This document shows positions 9,923-18,473 of a stretch of DNA of 64,000 bases, piece after piece (the stretch's first letter is position 1; every line of letters begins with the position of its first letter). Below the pieces are notes generated by a model. The model was not told the origin of the DNA and did no database searches. It was given only the letters and a program-made list of their open reading frames with translations. The position numbers and the translations under genes are program-made. The stretch comes from Blastococcus sp. KM273128. Lineage in GTDB: Bacteria; Actinomycetota; Actinomycetes; Mycobacteriales; Geodermatophilaceae. Location: positions 1-64,000 of the forward strand of contig NZ_SSXA01000004.1 in assembly GCF_021698975.1 (NCBI RefSeq), in the 5' to 3' direction.

Positions 9923-10759
9923 GTGCTGATCCAGGTCGCCGACGACGTGCTGGTCCACCGGAGCGAGCTGCTGCAGAACAACGCCGTCGTCGTGCGGGGA
10001 CGGGACGGCGTGCTGCTCGTCGACCCCGGTCTGACGGGCGACGAGATGGCCTGCCTGGCCGGGGACCTGGCCGGGCTGGGCCGGCCGGTCGTGGCCGGGT
10101 TCGCCACGCACCCCGACTGGGACCACGTGCTCTGGCACCCCGCTCTCGGCGACGCCCCGAGATACGGGACGGCGCGCTGCGCGGCGGTGCTGCGCGAGCA
10201 CCTGGCGCAACCGGACTGGCGGGCCCGCGCCGCCGAGGGCCTGCCGCCGGAGATCGCCGGCGAGGTGCCGCTGGACCTGTTCGGCCGGATCACCGGCCTG
10301 CCTCCCGCGGCCGAGCAGCTGCCGTGGGACGGCCCTCGGGTCCGGGTGATCGAGCACCCGGCGCACTCCCCGGGGCACGCCGCGCTGCTGATCCCGGACG
10401 CCCGCGTCCTCGTGGCCGGCGACATGCTGTCCGACGTCTTCGTCCCGATGCTCGACGAGTGGTCCGGCGCCAACGACCCGGTGGAGGAGTACCTCGCCGG
10501 CCTGCGGCTGCTGGAGGCGGTGGCGGACGACGTCGACGTCGTCGTCCCGGGGCACGGGTCCGTCGGCGGCGCCGGTTCGGCGCGCGCCCGGCTCGCGCTG
10601 GACCGCGCGTACGTCTGCGCCCTGCGGGACGGCCGCGAGCCCGACGACCCGCGGATCGGCCCGTCGGTGCCGCCTGGCTGGGAGTGGGTGGCCGGCATCC
10701 ACGCCGGGCAGGCGACGGAGGTCGCGCGGTGGCGCGGGCACGAGGGCGCCCCGGCGTGA
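9923..10759 (+). CDS. Metallo-beta-lactamase-fold hydrolase
   Basis: 278-aa cytoplasmic metallo-hydrolase. The motif order fits the superfamily: THPDWDHVLW (variant of HxHxDH, with the first His pair degenerate), HSPGHAAL, AGDMLSD and VVPGHG. GTG 9923 has GGAGG 7 nt upstream. Substrate cannot be told from sequence; the family includes thioesterases, lactonases and nuclease-like enzymes. It is divergent from the MocR regulator with 122 bp between them, so it may belong to that regulon. Confidence 0.85.
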   Translation: MLIQVADDVLVHRSELLQNNAVVVRGRDGVLLVDPGLTGDEMACLAGDLAGLGRPVVAGFATHPDWDHVLWHPALGDAPRYGTARCAAVLREHLAQPDWRARAAEGLPPEIAGEVPLDLFGRITGLPPAAEQLPWDGPRVRVIEHPAHSPGHAALLIPDARVLVAGDMLSDVFVPMLDEWSGANDPVEEYLAGLRLLEAVADDVDVVVPGHGSVGGAGSARARLALDRAYVCALRDGREPDDPRIGPSVPPGWEWVAGIHAGQATEVARWRGHEGAPA

Positions 10760-10793
10760 GCGCGCGACACCGGCCCGGCACGCCGTCGCGTCG

Positions 10794-10810
10794 ACCGTTA
10801 TCCCCAACAT
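10794..10810. repeat. Dispersed 16-bp motif, copy A (ACCGTTATCCCCAACA)
   Basis: Exact match to sites at 37845-37860 and, in reverse orientation, 55463-55478. It lies between the metallo-hydrolase stop and the DUF427 promoter. The next base (T) also matches copy B. It is not a hairpin and not part of a gene. Confidence 0.8.
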
Positions 10811-10892
10811 ACAGGCGGCAACACCTCGACGGGCGACGGCGCAGCGAGGGCAGAGGAGCGCGCCGGCGGGTGACCGGGGCCGCCGCCGCACC

Positions 10893-10898
10893 TACCGT
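10893..10898 (+). promoter_or_regulatory. -10 element (TACCGT) for a leaderless DUF427 mRNA
   Basis: TACCGT is followed by exactly 6 nt and then ATG 10905, with no ribosome-binding site, so transcription should start at or next to the A of the start codon. Confidence 0.6.
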
Positions 10899-10904
10899 CG
10901 GGTC

Positions 10905-11699
10905 ATGTCGCTGACCCTCGGCACCGGCCCCCTCGCCCGTCCCGCGCAGGGGCAGGTGAACGGCGATCTGTGGGCGGCGCTGCCCGCCCACGCCGTCTAC
11001 ACCCACCCGCTGCAGGAGCGCATCCACGGCGTGCTGGCCGGCCGCACCGTCGTCGACACCACCCGAGCGGTCCTGCTGCACGAGACCGGCCTGCTGCCGC
11101 GCTGGTACCTCCCGGAGGACGACGTGGCGCCGGGCCTCCTCGTGCCCAGCAGCACCCGCACCACCTGCCCGTTCAAGGGCGAGGCCCGCTACTGGCACCT
11201 GGAGGTCGACGGGCGCCGGGTCGAGGACGCCGCCTGGTCCTACCCGGCGCCCGTCGCGGGCTGCCCGCCGCTGGCCGGCCTGCTCTCCTTCTACCCCGAG
11301 CGGCTGGACTCCTGGTGGATCGAGGACGAGCAGATGCTCGGCCACCCCCGCGACCCGTTCCACCGGGTCGACGCCCGGCGCTCCTCCCGGCACGTCGTCG
11401 TCCGCGTCGGCGGCGAGGTGGTCGCGGAGACGTGGTCGCCGGTCGCCGTCTTCGAGACCGGGCTTCCCGTGCGCTGGTACGTGCCCGAGGCCGACGTCGC
11501 CGACGGCGTGCTGGCCGAGAGCCCGACGACCTCGGAGTGCCCGTACAAGGGCGTGGCGACCTACGAGCACGTCGTCGTGGGCGGGCGCCGCTTCGAGGAC
11601 GCCGCCTGGTGCTACCGCGAGCCGCTGCTCGAGGCGCTGCCCGTCGCGGGGTACCGCTCCTTCGACGGCGACGAGGTCGAGGTGCAGGTCGGCGGGTGA
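10905..11699 (+). CDS. Two-domain DUF427 protein
   Basis: 264-aa cytosolic protein with two tandem DUF427 domains (about residues 35-115 and 160-245). Each has the HETGLLPRWY / FETGLPVRWY strand, then CPFKGEARYW / CPYKGVATYE and EDAAWSYP / EDAAWCYR. The family has no firm biochemical role; the barrel-like fold with conserved Trp, Tyr, Lys and Cys suggests small-ligand binding. The doubled form probably makes one pseudo-dimer. It probably has a leaderless mRNA. Monocistronic between the metallo-hydrolase and the convergent paa operon. Confidence 0.88.
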   Translation: MSLTLGTGPLARPAQGQVNGDLWAALPAHAVYTHPLQERIHGVLAGRTVVDTTRAVLLHETGLLPRWYLPEDDVAPGLLVPSSTRTTCPFKGEARYWHLEVDGRRVEDAAWSYPAPVAGCPPLAGLLSFYPERLDSWWIEDEQMLGHPRDPFHRVDARRSSRHVVVRVGGEVVAETWSPVAVFETGLPVRWYVPEADVADGVLAESPTTSECPYKGVATYEHVVVGGRRFEDAAWCYREPLLEALPVAGYRSFDGDEVEVQVGG

Positions 11700-11711
11700 C
11701 CGGCCCGGCGC

Positions 11712-12788
11712 TCAGGCGTCGTAGTCGACCGTGACCTCGTCGGTGGCCGGCAGCGACTGGCAGGTGAGCACGAAGCCGGCCTCGACCTCGGCGGGCTCGA
11801 GGGCGTAGTTCCGCCGCATCTCCACCGCGCCGGCGGTGACCCTCGCCCGGCAGGTGCCGCACACCCCGCCCTTGCACGCGAAGGGCAGGTCCGCGCGCAC
11901 CCGCTGGGCGGAGTCGAGCACGGGCTCGCCCCGGGGGAGGGCCAGCGTGGTGGAGCGGCCGTCGAGGACGACGGTCACCTGCGCGCTCGGCCCCTCGACC
12001 GTCCCCTCGTCGCCGCGCACCGGCTCCGGCGGGACGTCGTCGACGTAGAACAGCTCCTGGTGCAACCGCTCCGGCGGTACGCCCAGCTCGGCGAGCAGCG
12101 CGCGGGCGTCGGTGACCATCCCGTGCGGACCGCACAGCCACCAGTGGTCGACGTGCGGGGCGTCGACCAGGTTGCCCACCAGCGCGCGCAGGCGGTCACC
12201 GTCGAGCCGGCCGCTGGTCAGCTCGGCGTCGCGCGGCTCTCGGGAGAGCACGTGCACCAGCTGGAGCCGGGGGCCGTGGCGGTCCTTCAGGTCGGCGAGC
12301 TCGTCGGCGAACATGACCGTGCTCGTGCGCCGGTTGCCGTAGAAGACGGTCACGGTCGACTCGCCGTCCCGCAGCACCGTGGCGGCCAGCGAGAGCGCCG
12401 GGGTGATCCCCGAGCCGGCCACCACGAAGACGTGGTCGCCGGGCACCGACAGGTCGGCGGTGAAGGTGCCCGACGGCGGCAGCACCTCGATCCGGTCACC
12501 CGGCTGCACCTCGTGCACCAGCCACGAGGAGAAGAAGCCGCCCGGCACCTCGCGGACGCCGACCCGCGGGGCGGCGCCCGCCGGCGCGCAGATGGAGTAC
12601 GAGCGGCGCTCGTCCCGCTCGCCGTCCACGCGACGCAGCGTGAGTGCCTGCCCGGGCCGGAAGGCGTAGTCCTCGGCGAGCTCCGGGGGGACGTCGAAGG
12701 TCACCGCCACGGCGTCGTCGGTCAGCCGCTCGACGTCGGCCACGGTGAGCGGGTGGAACCGCGGCCGGCGGCGGGTCGGTGCGCTCAC
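11712..12788 (-). CDS. paaE: Phenylacetyl-CoA epoxidase reductase subunit PaaE
   Basis: Electron-transfer subunit of the PaaABC(D)E epoxidase, passing NADPH electrons through FAD and a [2Fe-2S] cluster. 358 aa: an FAD domain (FRPGQALTLRR, RSYSICAP), an NAD(P) domain (VFVVAGSGITPALS) and a C-terminal plant-type ferredoxin domain with the Cys pattern CKGGVCGTC plus LTCQ. The GTG start at 12788 overlaps the paaD TAG by one base, with AAGGAG before it. Last gene of paaABCDE. Confidence 0.96.
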   Translation of the reverse strand: MSAPTRRRPRFHPLTVADVERLTDDAVAVTFDVPPELAEDYAFRPGQALTLRRVDGERDERRSYSICAPAGAAPRVGVREVPGGFFSSWLVHEVQPGDRIEVLPPSGTFTADLSVPGDHVFVVAGSGITPALSLAATVLRDGESTVTVFYGNRRTSTVMFADELADLKDRHGPRLQLVHVLSREPRDAELTSGRLDGDRLRALVGNLVDAPHVDHWWLCGPHGMVTDARALLAELGVPPERLHQELFYVDDVPPEPVRGDEGTVEGPSAQVTVVLDGRSTTLALPRGEPVLDSAQRVRADLPFACKGGVCGTCRARVTAGAVEMRRNYALEPAEVEAGFVLTCQSLPATDEVTVDYDA

Positions 12789-13294
12789 TAGATCTCCTTG
12801 ACGTGCTCGAAGGGCTCGCGGCAGGTGCGGCAGCGGCGCAGTGCCTTGCAGGCGGTCGACCCGAACTCCGACAGCTCCTCGGTGTCGGCCGACCCGCAGA
12901 GCGGGCAGTCCGCGGTGCGCCGGGGCAGGCCGAGCTGGAGGGGGACGGGCCCGTCGGCGCGGACGGGGGCGCTGCCCGGGGGTGCGATGCCGGCGGCGGC
13001 GAGCTTGCGACGGCCCTCGGCGCTGATCCAGTCGCTGGTCCAGGCGGGGGAGAGGACGGTGCGGACGTCGACGTCGGCGAAGCCGGCCTCGTGCAGCGCG
13101 CGCAGCAGGTCGGCGCGCATCACGCCCATCGCCGGGCAGCCCGAGTAGGTGGGCGTGATCTCGACGACGACGGCGCCGTCGACCTCCGTGCGGACGTCGC
13201 GCAGCACGCCGAGGTCGGCGAGGGTGAGCGTGGGCAGCTCGGGGTCGGTGACCTGCTCGGCGACGGCGCGCGGGTCGGGGGCCACGGCGCTCAC
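12788..13294 (-). CDS. paaD: Phenylacetate epoxidase maturation protein PaaD
   Basis: 168-aa MIP18/DUF59-type protein, thought to help assemble metal or Fe-S centres of the PaaABCE epoxidase. The N-terminal half has TYSGCPAMGVM, typical of the family. The C-terminus has a zinc-ribbon-like pair, CPLCGS and CRTC. GTG 13294 overlaps the paaC stop by 4 nt and gives the usual length; the same frame extends upstream to 13555 only as shadow coding opposite paaC. Confidence 0.94.
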   Translation of the reverse strand: MSAVAPDPRAVAEQVTDPELPTLTLADLGVLRDVRTEVDGAVVVEITPTYSGCPAMGVMRADLLRALHEAGFADVDVRTVLSPAWTSDWISAEGRRKLAAAGIAPPGSAPVRADGPVPLQLGLPRRTADCPLCGSADTEELSEFGSTACKALRRCRTCREPFEHVKEI

Positions 13295-14199
13295 CAGGTC
13301 GCCGCCGGGTGCTGCCGGGCCAGCCCCTGCAGGGTGCCCAGCAGCTCGGCGAGCTCCGGGCCGTGCTGCCCCAAGCGCCCCCGCGGCGGCGCGGCCGCGG
13401 GCCAGGCGGGCACGGGCAGCGTGGCGCGCCCGAGCACCTGGCCGAGGACGTCGCGCACCTCGTCGCGCACCCCGGCGGGGTCGACGCCGACGCCCGCCGC
13501 GGCCAGCCGGGTCTCGACGTCGGTGGGGGTGAACAGGTCGGCGAGCAGCGGCCACACCGCGTCGACGGCGGACCGCGCGCGCCGGTGCGACTCCTCGGTG
13601 CCGTCGCCCAGCCGCAGCACCCAGCGGGCGGCGTGGTCACGGTGGTAGGCCAGCTCGTGCACGCCCTTGGCGGCGATCGCGGCCAGCACCGGGTCGCGGG
13701 AGGAGCGCAACCGGGTGAACACCGCGAGCCGCACGGCGGAGGCGGCCAGCAGCCGGACGACGGCCCGCGCGAAGTCGGCGTCGGGGGCGGCGACGAGCGC
13801 GGTGCTGCGGAACTCGTCGGCGTCCCGGAAGTAGGCGAGCGCGTCCTCGTCGGGGATGGTGGCGCCGGCCCGTTCGCGGGAGCGGCCCAGCACGCCGGCC
13901 GAGCCGGCGCGGGCCAGCAGCAGCCGGGCCTGGCCGAGCAGGTCCAGGGCGATGTTGCCGATCGCCACCTCCTCCTCGAGCTCGGGGGCGCGGGTGATCC
14001 ACTGCGTCAGCCGCTGGGCCAGCACCAGGGCGTCGTCGCCGAGCATGAGGCAGTACGTGCCGAGGTCGGCGGGGTCGACGCCGTCGGGCACGGTGGTGTC
14101 GACGCCGGCCAGCGGGTCGTCGAAGCCCGTGCCGAACGCCCAGTGCCCCGCCTCCCCGTCCGCGTTCACCAACGCCTCGTACACCGTCTCCTCGTGCAT
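13291..14199 (-). CDS. paaC: 1,2-phenylacetyl-CoA epoxidase structural subunit PaaC
   Basis: 302-aa ferritin-like, all-helical subunit that pairs with PaaA to form the epoxidase core; it lacks its own catalytic role. EEEVAIGNIALDLLGQAR and HELAYHRDHAARWVLRLGDG are conserved PaaC blocks. ATG 14199 is the natural start, with GAAAGG upstream. An 87-nt gap separates it from paaB and holds a structured repeat, the only large gap in the operon. Confidence 0.96.
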   Translation of the reverse strand: MHEETVYEALVNADGEAGHWAFGTGFDDPLAGVDTTVPDGVDPADLGTYCLMLGDDALVLAQRLTQWITRAPELEEEVAIGNIALDLLGQARLLLARAGSAGVLGRSRERAGATIPDEDALAYFRDADEFRSTALVAAPDADFARAVVRLLAASAVRLAVFTRLRSSRDPVLAAIAAKGVHELAYHRDHAARWVLRLGDGTEESHRRARSAVDAVWPLLADLFTPTDVETRLAAAGVGVDPAGVRDEVRDVLGQVLGRATLPVPAWPAAAPPRGRLGQHGPELAELLGTLQGLARQHPAATW

Positions 14200-14225
14200 G
14201 GTGACCTTTCGTGGTGACGTGCTGG

Positions 14226-14288
14226 AACGGCCCCGGTGCAGGGGCCCGCCGCGAGCTTGCGAGTGGCGGGGGGCACCGGGGTCCTTTC
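14226..14288 (-). repeat. Structured intergenic repeat, copy R1, inside the paa operon
   Basis: Read on the minus strand it begins at the paaB stop: AAGGA, outer arm CCCCGGTGC, inner arm CCCGCC, loop with CTCGCAAGCTCG, inner arm GGCGGG, outer arm GCACCGGGG, then CCGTT. Related copies lie at 20572-20626, 23345-23406 and 30595-30655, with compensatory changes in the stems. Confidence 0.85.
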
Positions 14289-14652
14289 AGAGGTGCGGGA
14301 CGCCGTCCGGGATCTCGTAGAACGTCGGGTGGCGGTAGACCTTGTCGCCGCTGGGGGCGAACAGCGGGTCCTTCTCGTCGGGGCTGGACGCGGTGATGTC
14401 GGCGGCTCTGACCACCCAGATGCTGACGCCCTCGTTGCGCCGGGTGTAGAGGTCGCGGGCCGCGTCGATCGCCATCTCGTCGTCGGGCGCGTGCAGCGAG
14501 CCGACGTGCACGTGGTTGAGCCCCCGCTTGCCGCGGACGAACACCTCGTACAGCGGCCAGTCACGGCGCACCGCCCGGCTCCGCGGCTCCACCGGCACCT
14601 CCGGTCCGGTCGGGACGGCGCCGTGGCCCCCCTCGGCGGTCACCTCGCTCAC
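14287..14652 (-). CDS. paaB: 1,2-phenylacetyl-CoA epoxidase subunit PaaB
   Basis: 121-aa small subunit of the multicomponent epoxidase, thought to bridge PaaAC dimers. The conserved part, [20 protein letters not shown], is near residues 26-45, with [13 protein letters not shown] downstream. GTG 14652 overlaps the paaA stop by 4 nt. The extra N-terminal about 25 residues are low complexity. Directly followed by the R1 hairpin repeat. Confidence 0.95.
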   Translation of the reverse strand: MSEVTAEGGHGAVPTGPEVPVEPRSRAVRRDWPLYEVFVRGKRGLNHVHVGSLHAPDDEMAIDAARDLYTRRNEGVSIWVVRAADITASSPDEKDPLFAPSGDKVYRHPTFYEIPDGVPHL

Positions 14653-15623
14653 GCGGGCACCTCCTCGTGCTTCCGGGCGTACGCCGACGCCGCCTCGACC
14701 ACCCAGGCGTTGTCGTCCCGTGCCGCCCGCCGCCGCGCTATGCGGACCGCGTTCATCGGACCCTGGCCGCCGATGACCCGCTTGAACTCGTCCCAGTCGA
14801 TCGCGCCGAACCGCCAGTGGCCGGCGGCCTCGTCCCAGGCGAGGTCGGGGTCGGGGAGCGTCACGCCGAGGTGCCGCGCCTGGGGCACGGTCATGTCGAC
14901 GAAGCGCTGGCGCAGCTCGTCGTTGGTGTGCCGCTTGATGCCCCACGCCATCGACTGCGCGGTGTTGGGGCTCTCGTCGTCGGGCGGGCCGAACATCATC
15001 AACGAGGGCCACCACCAGCGGTCGACGGCGTCCTGCACCATCGCCCGCTGCTCGTCGGTGCCGCCCATCATCGTCATGAGCAGCTCGTAGCCCTGCCGCT
15101 GGTGGAAGGACTCCTCCTTGCAGACGCGGATCATCGCCCGGGCGTAGGGCCCGTAGGAGGAGCGGCACAGCGGCACCTGGTTGCAGATCGCCGCGCCGTC
15201 GACCAGCCAGCCGATCACGCCGACGTCGGCGTAGGACAGCGTCGGGTAGTTGAAGATCGAGCTGTACTTCTGGCGGCCCTCGATCAGCTTGTCGGTGAGG
15301 TCGGCGCGGTCGGCGCCCAGGGTCTCGGCCGCCGAGTACAGGTAGAGACCGTGCCCGGCCTCGTCCTGCACCTTGGCCAGGAGCACCGCCTTGCGCCGCA
15401 GGCTGGGCGCGGCGAGCAGCCAGTCGCCCTCGGGCTGCATGCCGATGATCTCGGAATGCGCGTGCTGGGCCACCTGCCTCACCAGGGTCTTCCGGTAGCC
15501 CTCCGGCATCCAGTCCCGCGGCTCGATGCGCCGGTCGGCGGCGATCGTGGCGTCGAAGTGCTCCTGCAGGGCGGCCTCGCCGGGGCTCCCGGCCGGCTGC
15601 CGGTCCAGCGTGGGGGCGGACAT
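14649..15623 (-). CDS. paaA: 1,2-phenylacetyl-CoA epoxidase catalytic subunit PaaA
   Basis: 324-aa di-iron ferritin-like catalytic subunit, converting phenylacetyl-CoA to the ring 1,2-epoxide using O2. Conserved blocks: [34 protein letters not shown] (metal ligands Glu and His), [13 protein letters not shown], and a long C-terminal helix bundle. ATG 15623 has GGAGGA 5 nt upstream; an upstream in-frame ATG at 15692 would lie beyond the operator. First gene of paaABCDE, divergent from paaK. Confidence 0.97.
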   Translation of the reverse strand: MSAPTLDRQPAGSPGEAALQEHFDATIAADRRIEPRDWMPEGYRKTLVRQVAQHAHSEIIGMQPEGDWLLAAPSLRRKAVLLAKVQDEAGHGLYLYSAAETLGADRADLTDKLIEGRQKYSSIFNYPTLSYADVGVIGWLVDGAAICNQVPLCRSSYGPYARAMIRVCKEESFHQRQGYELLMTMMGGTDEQRAMVQDAVDRWWWPSLMMFGPPDDESPNTAQSMAWGIKRHTNDELRQRFVDMTVPQARHLGVTLPDPDLAWDEAAGHWRFGAIDWDEFKRVIGGQGPMNAVRIARRRAARDDNAWVVEAASAYARKHEEVPA

Positions 15624-15644
15624 CGGTCCTCCTCGGGCCTCTTT

Positions 15645-15658
15645 ACCGACCGATCGGT
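15645..15658. promoter_or_regulatory. PaaR operator between paaA and paaK
   Basis: ACCGACCGATCGGT matches the core ACCGNNCGNNCGGT of the actinobacterial PaaR box as I know it from Corynebacterium. It is centred on a perfect 12-bp palindrome GACCGATCGGTC (15648-15659). Being the only such site in the 103-bp divergent gap, it should control both paaABCDE and paaK-paaR; phenylacetyl-CoA would be the inducer. Confidence 0.85.
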
Positions 15659-15726
15659 CAGGAATAGTGTGACCCAGGTCGCAGGCGGGCACAAGCGCCC
15701 GGCGTGGACGGCGAGGACGGCAGGCG

Positions 15727-17055
15727 ATGACGACGACCGGACGGCGGCTCGGCGAGCCCCCGCGGCTCGAGCAGCTCGACCCCGCGGAGCGGATGCCCGC
15801 CGAGGAGCTGCGCGCCCTGCAGCTGGACCGGCTGCGGTGGTCGCTGCGGCACGCCTACGACAACGTGCCGCACCACCGGCGGGCCTTCGACGCGGCCGGC
15901 GTGCACCCCGACGACTGCCGGGAGCTCGCCGATCTGGCGCGCTTCCCGATGACGGGCAAGGACGACCTGCGCGAGAACTACCCCTTCGGCATGTTCGCCG
16001 TCCCCCGGGAGCAGGTCCGCCGGGTGCACGCCTCGTCCGGCACCACCGGCAAGCCGACCGTCGTCGGCTACACCGGGCGCGACCTCGCCACCTGGGCCGC
16101 CCTGATGGCCCGCTCCATCCGGGCCGCCGGCGGCCGTCCCGGGGACGTGCTGCACAACGCCTACGGCTACGGCCTGTTCACCGGCGGCCTGGGCGCCCAC
16201 TACGGCGCGGAGGCGCTGGGCTGCACCGTCGTCCCCGTCTCCGGTGGCATGACGCCGCGCCAGGTGCAGCTGATCACCGACTTCCGGCCGCGGGTGGTCA
16301 TGGTGACGCCCTCGTACATGCTCACCGTCGTCGACGAGCTCGAGCAGCAGGGCATCGACCCGCGCTCGACCAGCCTGGAGATCGGCATCTTCGGCGCCGA
16401 GCCGTGGACCGAGCAGATGCGCCTGGAGCTGGAGGAGCGCCTCGGCATCCAGGCCGTGGACATCTACGGCCTCTCCGAGGTGATGGGGCCCGGGGTCGCC
16501 CAGGAGTGCGTGGAGACCAAGGACGGGCTGCACCTGTGGGAGGACCACTTCTACCCGGAGGTCGTCGACCCGCTCACCGGCGAGGTGCTGCCCGAGGGGG
16601 AGCAGGGCGAGCTCGTGCTCACCTCGCTGACCAAGGAGGCGATGCCCGTCGTCCGGTACCGCACGCGCGACCTCACCCGGCTGCTGCCCGGCACCGCCCG
16701 GCCCGGCATGCGCCGGATCGAGAAGATCACCGGGCGCAGCGACGACATGATCATCCTGCGCGGGGTCAACCTCTTCCCGACGCAGGTCGAGGAGATCGTG
16801 CTGCGCACCCCCGGGCTCTCCCCGCACTTCACCCTCGAGCTCACCACGCGCGGCCGGCTGGACCACCTGACCTGCCGGGTCGAGGCGCGCCCCGACACCC
16901 CGGCCGGGCGCCGCGAGCCCGCTGCGGCGGAGGTGGCGCAGGCCGTCAAGGACACCGTCGGCACCAGCATCGACGTGGTGGTGGTCGACCCGGAGACGCT
17001 GCCCCGCTCCGTCGGCAAGCTCAAGCGGCTGCACGACCTGCGCGACCGACCGTGA
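15727..17055 (+). CDS. paaK: Phenylacetate-CoA ligase
   Basis: 442 aa. Activates phenylacetate with ATP and CoA, the entry step of the pathway. The AMP-binding motif [14 protein letters not shown] is near residues 101-114, [11 protein letters not shown] is the adenine-pocket block, and [16 protein letters not shown] is the A8 hinge typical of PaaK. Expected catalytic C-terminal Lys in SVGKLKRL. Begins 69 nt after the PaaR operator. Its stop overlaps the paaR start (GTGA), so activating enzyme and regulator are coupled. Confidence 0.96.
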   Translation: MTTTGRRLGEPPRLEQLDPAERMPAEELRALQLDRLRWSLRHAYDNVPHHRRAFDAAGVHPDDCRELADLARFPMTGKDDLRENYPFGMFAVPREQVRRVHASSGTTGKPTVVGYTGRDLATWAALMARSIRAAGGRPGDVLHNAYGYGLFTGGLGAHYGAEALGCTVVPVSGGMTPRQVQLITDFRPRVVMVTPSYMLTVVDELEQQGIDPRSTSLEIGIFGAEPWTEQMRLELEERLGIQAVDIYGLSEVMGPGVAQECVETKDGLHLWEDHFYPEVVDPLTGEVLPEGEQGELVLTSLTKEAMPVVRYRTRDLTRLLPGTARPGMRRIEKITGRSDDMIILRGVNLFPTQVEEIVLRTPGLSPHFTLELTTRGRLDHLTCRVEARPDTPAGRREPAAAEVAQAVKDTVGTSIDVVVVDPETLPRSVGKLKRLHDLRDRP

Positions 17056-17672
17056 CCGCGACCGGGACGGCGACGGGGCGGCGGGGGCGCCCCGGTCACT
17101 CGCTGGACTCCCTCCTGCGCACGGCCGTCGCGCTGTTCAACGAGCGGGGCTACGACGCCACGAGCATGGACGAGCTCGCCGCGCGGCTGGGCGTGACCAA
17201 GTCGGCGATCTACCACCACGTGCCGAGCAAGGTGGAGCTGCTCCGGCTGGCGCTGGACCGGGCCCTCGACGCGCTCTTCGCCGTCACCGGGGAGCCGGGC
17301 GCGACCACGGGGCCGGCCATCGACCGCCTCGAGCACGTCGTCCGCGGCTCGGTGCGCGTGCTCGCCGCCGAGCTGCCGTTCGTCACCCTGCTGCTGCGCG
17401 TGCGCGGCAACTCCGCGGTCGAGCAGGCCGCCCTGGAGCGGCGCCGCCGCTTCGACCGCATCGTCACCGACCTGGTGCGGGCCGCCGAGGGGGAGGGGGA
17501 CGTCCGCCCGGACGTCGACCCCGCCGTCACCAGCCGGCTGCTGTTCGGCACCGTCAACTCGCTCACCGAGTGGTACCGGCCCGACGGCGGCCTCTCCGCC
17601 GACGACCTCGCCGACGCCGTCGTCACCACGGCGTTCGCCGGGCTGCGGACGCGGCGGGCGGCCGGCGGCTGA
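17052..17672 (+). CDS. paaR: TetR-family repressor, probable PaaR
   Basis: 206-aa TetR protein. N-terminal HTH (SMDELAARLGVTKSAIYHHV, about residues 39-58); the C-terminal domain should bind phenylacetyl-CoA. GTG 17052 overlaps the paaK stop by 4 nt. The assignment to PaaR rests on being co-transcribed with paaK and on the PaaR-type box in the paaA-paaK gap; another TetR ligand cannot be excluded from the protein alone. Confidence 0.88.
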   Translation: MTATGTATGRRGRPGHSLDSLLRTAVALFNERGYDATSMDELAARLGVTKSAIYHHVPSKVELLRLALDRALDALFAVTGEPGATTGPAIDRLEHVVRGSVRVLAAELPFVTLLLRVRGNSAVEQAALERRRRFDRIVTDLVRAAEGEGDVRPDVDPAVTSRLLFGTVNSLTEWYRPDGGLSADDLADAVVTTAFAGLRTRRAAGG

Positions 17673-17685
17673 CGCGCCGCCGGGC

Positions 17686-18117
17686 TCAGCCGGCGCCGGG
17701 CGGCAGCAGCCGGCTGTGCCCGCGCATCTCGGCGAGCAGCAGGCCGTCGGCGTCCCGGGTGACGGCGACGTCGTAGATGCCCCCGCGCCCGGCGACGGAA
17801 CGCTCGACCGCGGTCGCGGTCACGGCGTCGCCGGCCCGGGCCGGCGCGAGGTACTCGATGCCGCACGACCGGGCCACCGCCGCCGGGCCGTGCGAGTTGC
17901 AGGCCATCGCGAAGGCGATGTCGGCGACGGCGAACAGCGCGGCCCCGTGCGCGGTGCCGTGGCCGTTGAGCATCTCCGGGCGGATGGTCATGTGCGCCGT
18001 GACGGCGCCGGGGGCCACGGAGCTGACGGTGACGCCCAGCGCCCGCGCCGCGGCGTCGCCGGCCAGGTAGCGGCGGACGGACTCCTCCGCGACGCGCTGG
18101 GGACCGGGGCCGTCCAT
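17686..18117 (-). CDS. paaI: Hydroxyphenylacetyl-CoA thioesterase PaaI
   Basis: 143-aa hot-dog-fold thioesterase that frees CoA from dead-end phenylacetate intermediates. Core motif LNGHGTAHGAALFAVADIAFA with the conserved HG-A-G region and GIEYLAPARAGD. The ATG at 18117 shares one base with the stop of the upstream 66-aa gene, so the two form a small operon convergent with paaR. Confidence 0.93.
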   Translation of the reverse strand: MDGPGPQRVAEESVRRYLAGDAAARALGVTVSSVAPGAVTAHMTIRPEMLNGHGTAHGAALFAVADIAFAMACNSHGPAAVARSCGIEYLAPARAGDAVTATAVERSVAGRGGIYDVAVTRDADGLLLAEMRGHSRLLPPGAG

Positions 18118-18317
18118 CAGGGCGAGGTGAGCCGGACGCAGTCGGGGCAGGGGTCGGCCGAGCCGCGGCCCCGGGGGCCGTCCCACGCCCCCTGGACGAC
18201 GCCGACCGACGCCCCGCAGATGCCGGCCCAGGGCGCCGGGAGGTCGGCGGTGCTGCGGAGGACGGCGTGCGCCCGGCCGGAGGCCTGGTCGCGGCCGGCC
18301 GCGTGGTCGCTGGTCAT
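18117..18317 (-). CDS. Small CxxC-containing hypothetical protein (66 aa)
   Basis: No family recognised. The C-terminus holds CPDC, and an N-terminal His/Asp-rich stretch precedes it. ATG 18317 gives 66 aa, and the TGA overlaps the paaI ATG (TGATG), which is the main sign that it is real and translated with paaI. It could be a small metal- or redox-active partner, but that is a guess. Divergent from the EF-G-like gene. Confidence 0.6.
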   Translation of the reverse strand: MTSDHAAGRDQASGRAHAVLRSTADLPAPWAGICGASVGVVQGAWDGPRGRGSADPCPDCVRLTSP

Positions 18318-18473
18318 GCCCCCAGCATGCGTCCTGGCTGGGCCGCGGGCTGCCGGGGGTCTTGTCCACCGCCCGCCCGCCGGGCAGGCTGTGACGCAGG
18401 ACACACCGGCACCCGGGAGGCGTCGTGGCAGCTCGCACCATCCATCCGACCGGCCTCGGCGGCTGAGGCACCC

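Noticed and set aside
10794-10810. Motif copies as DnaA boxes or an origin
   Set aside because: TTATCCCCA differs from actinobacterial TTGTCCACA at two positions, sites are single and far apart, and no dnaA, dnaN or AT-rich unwinding region is present.
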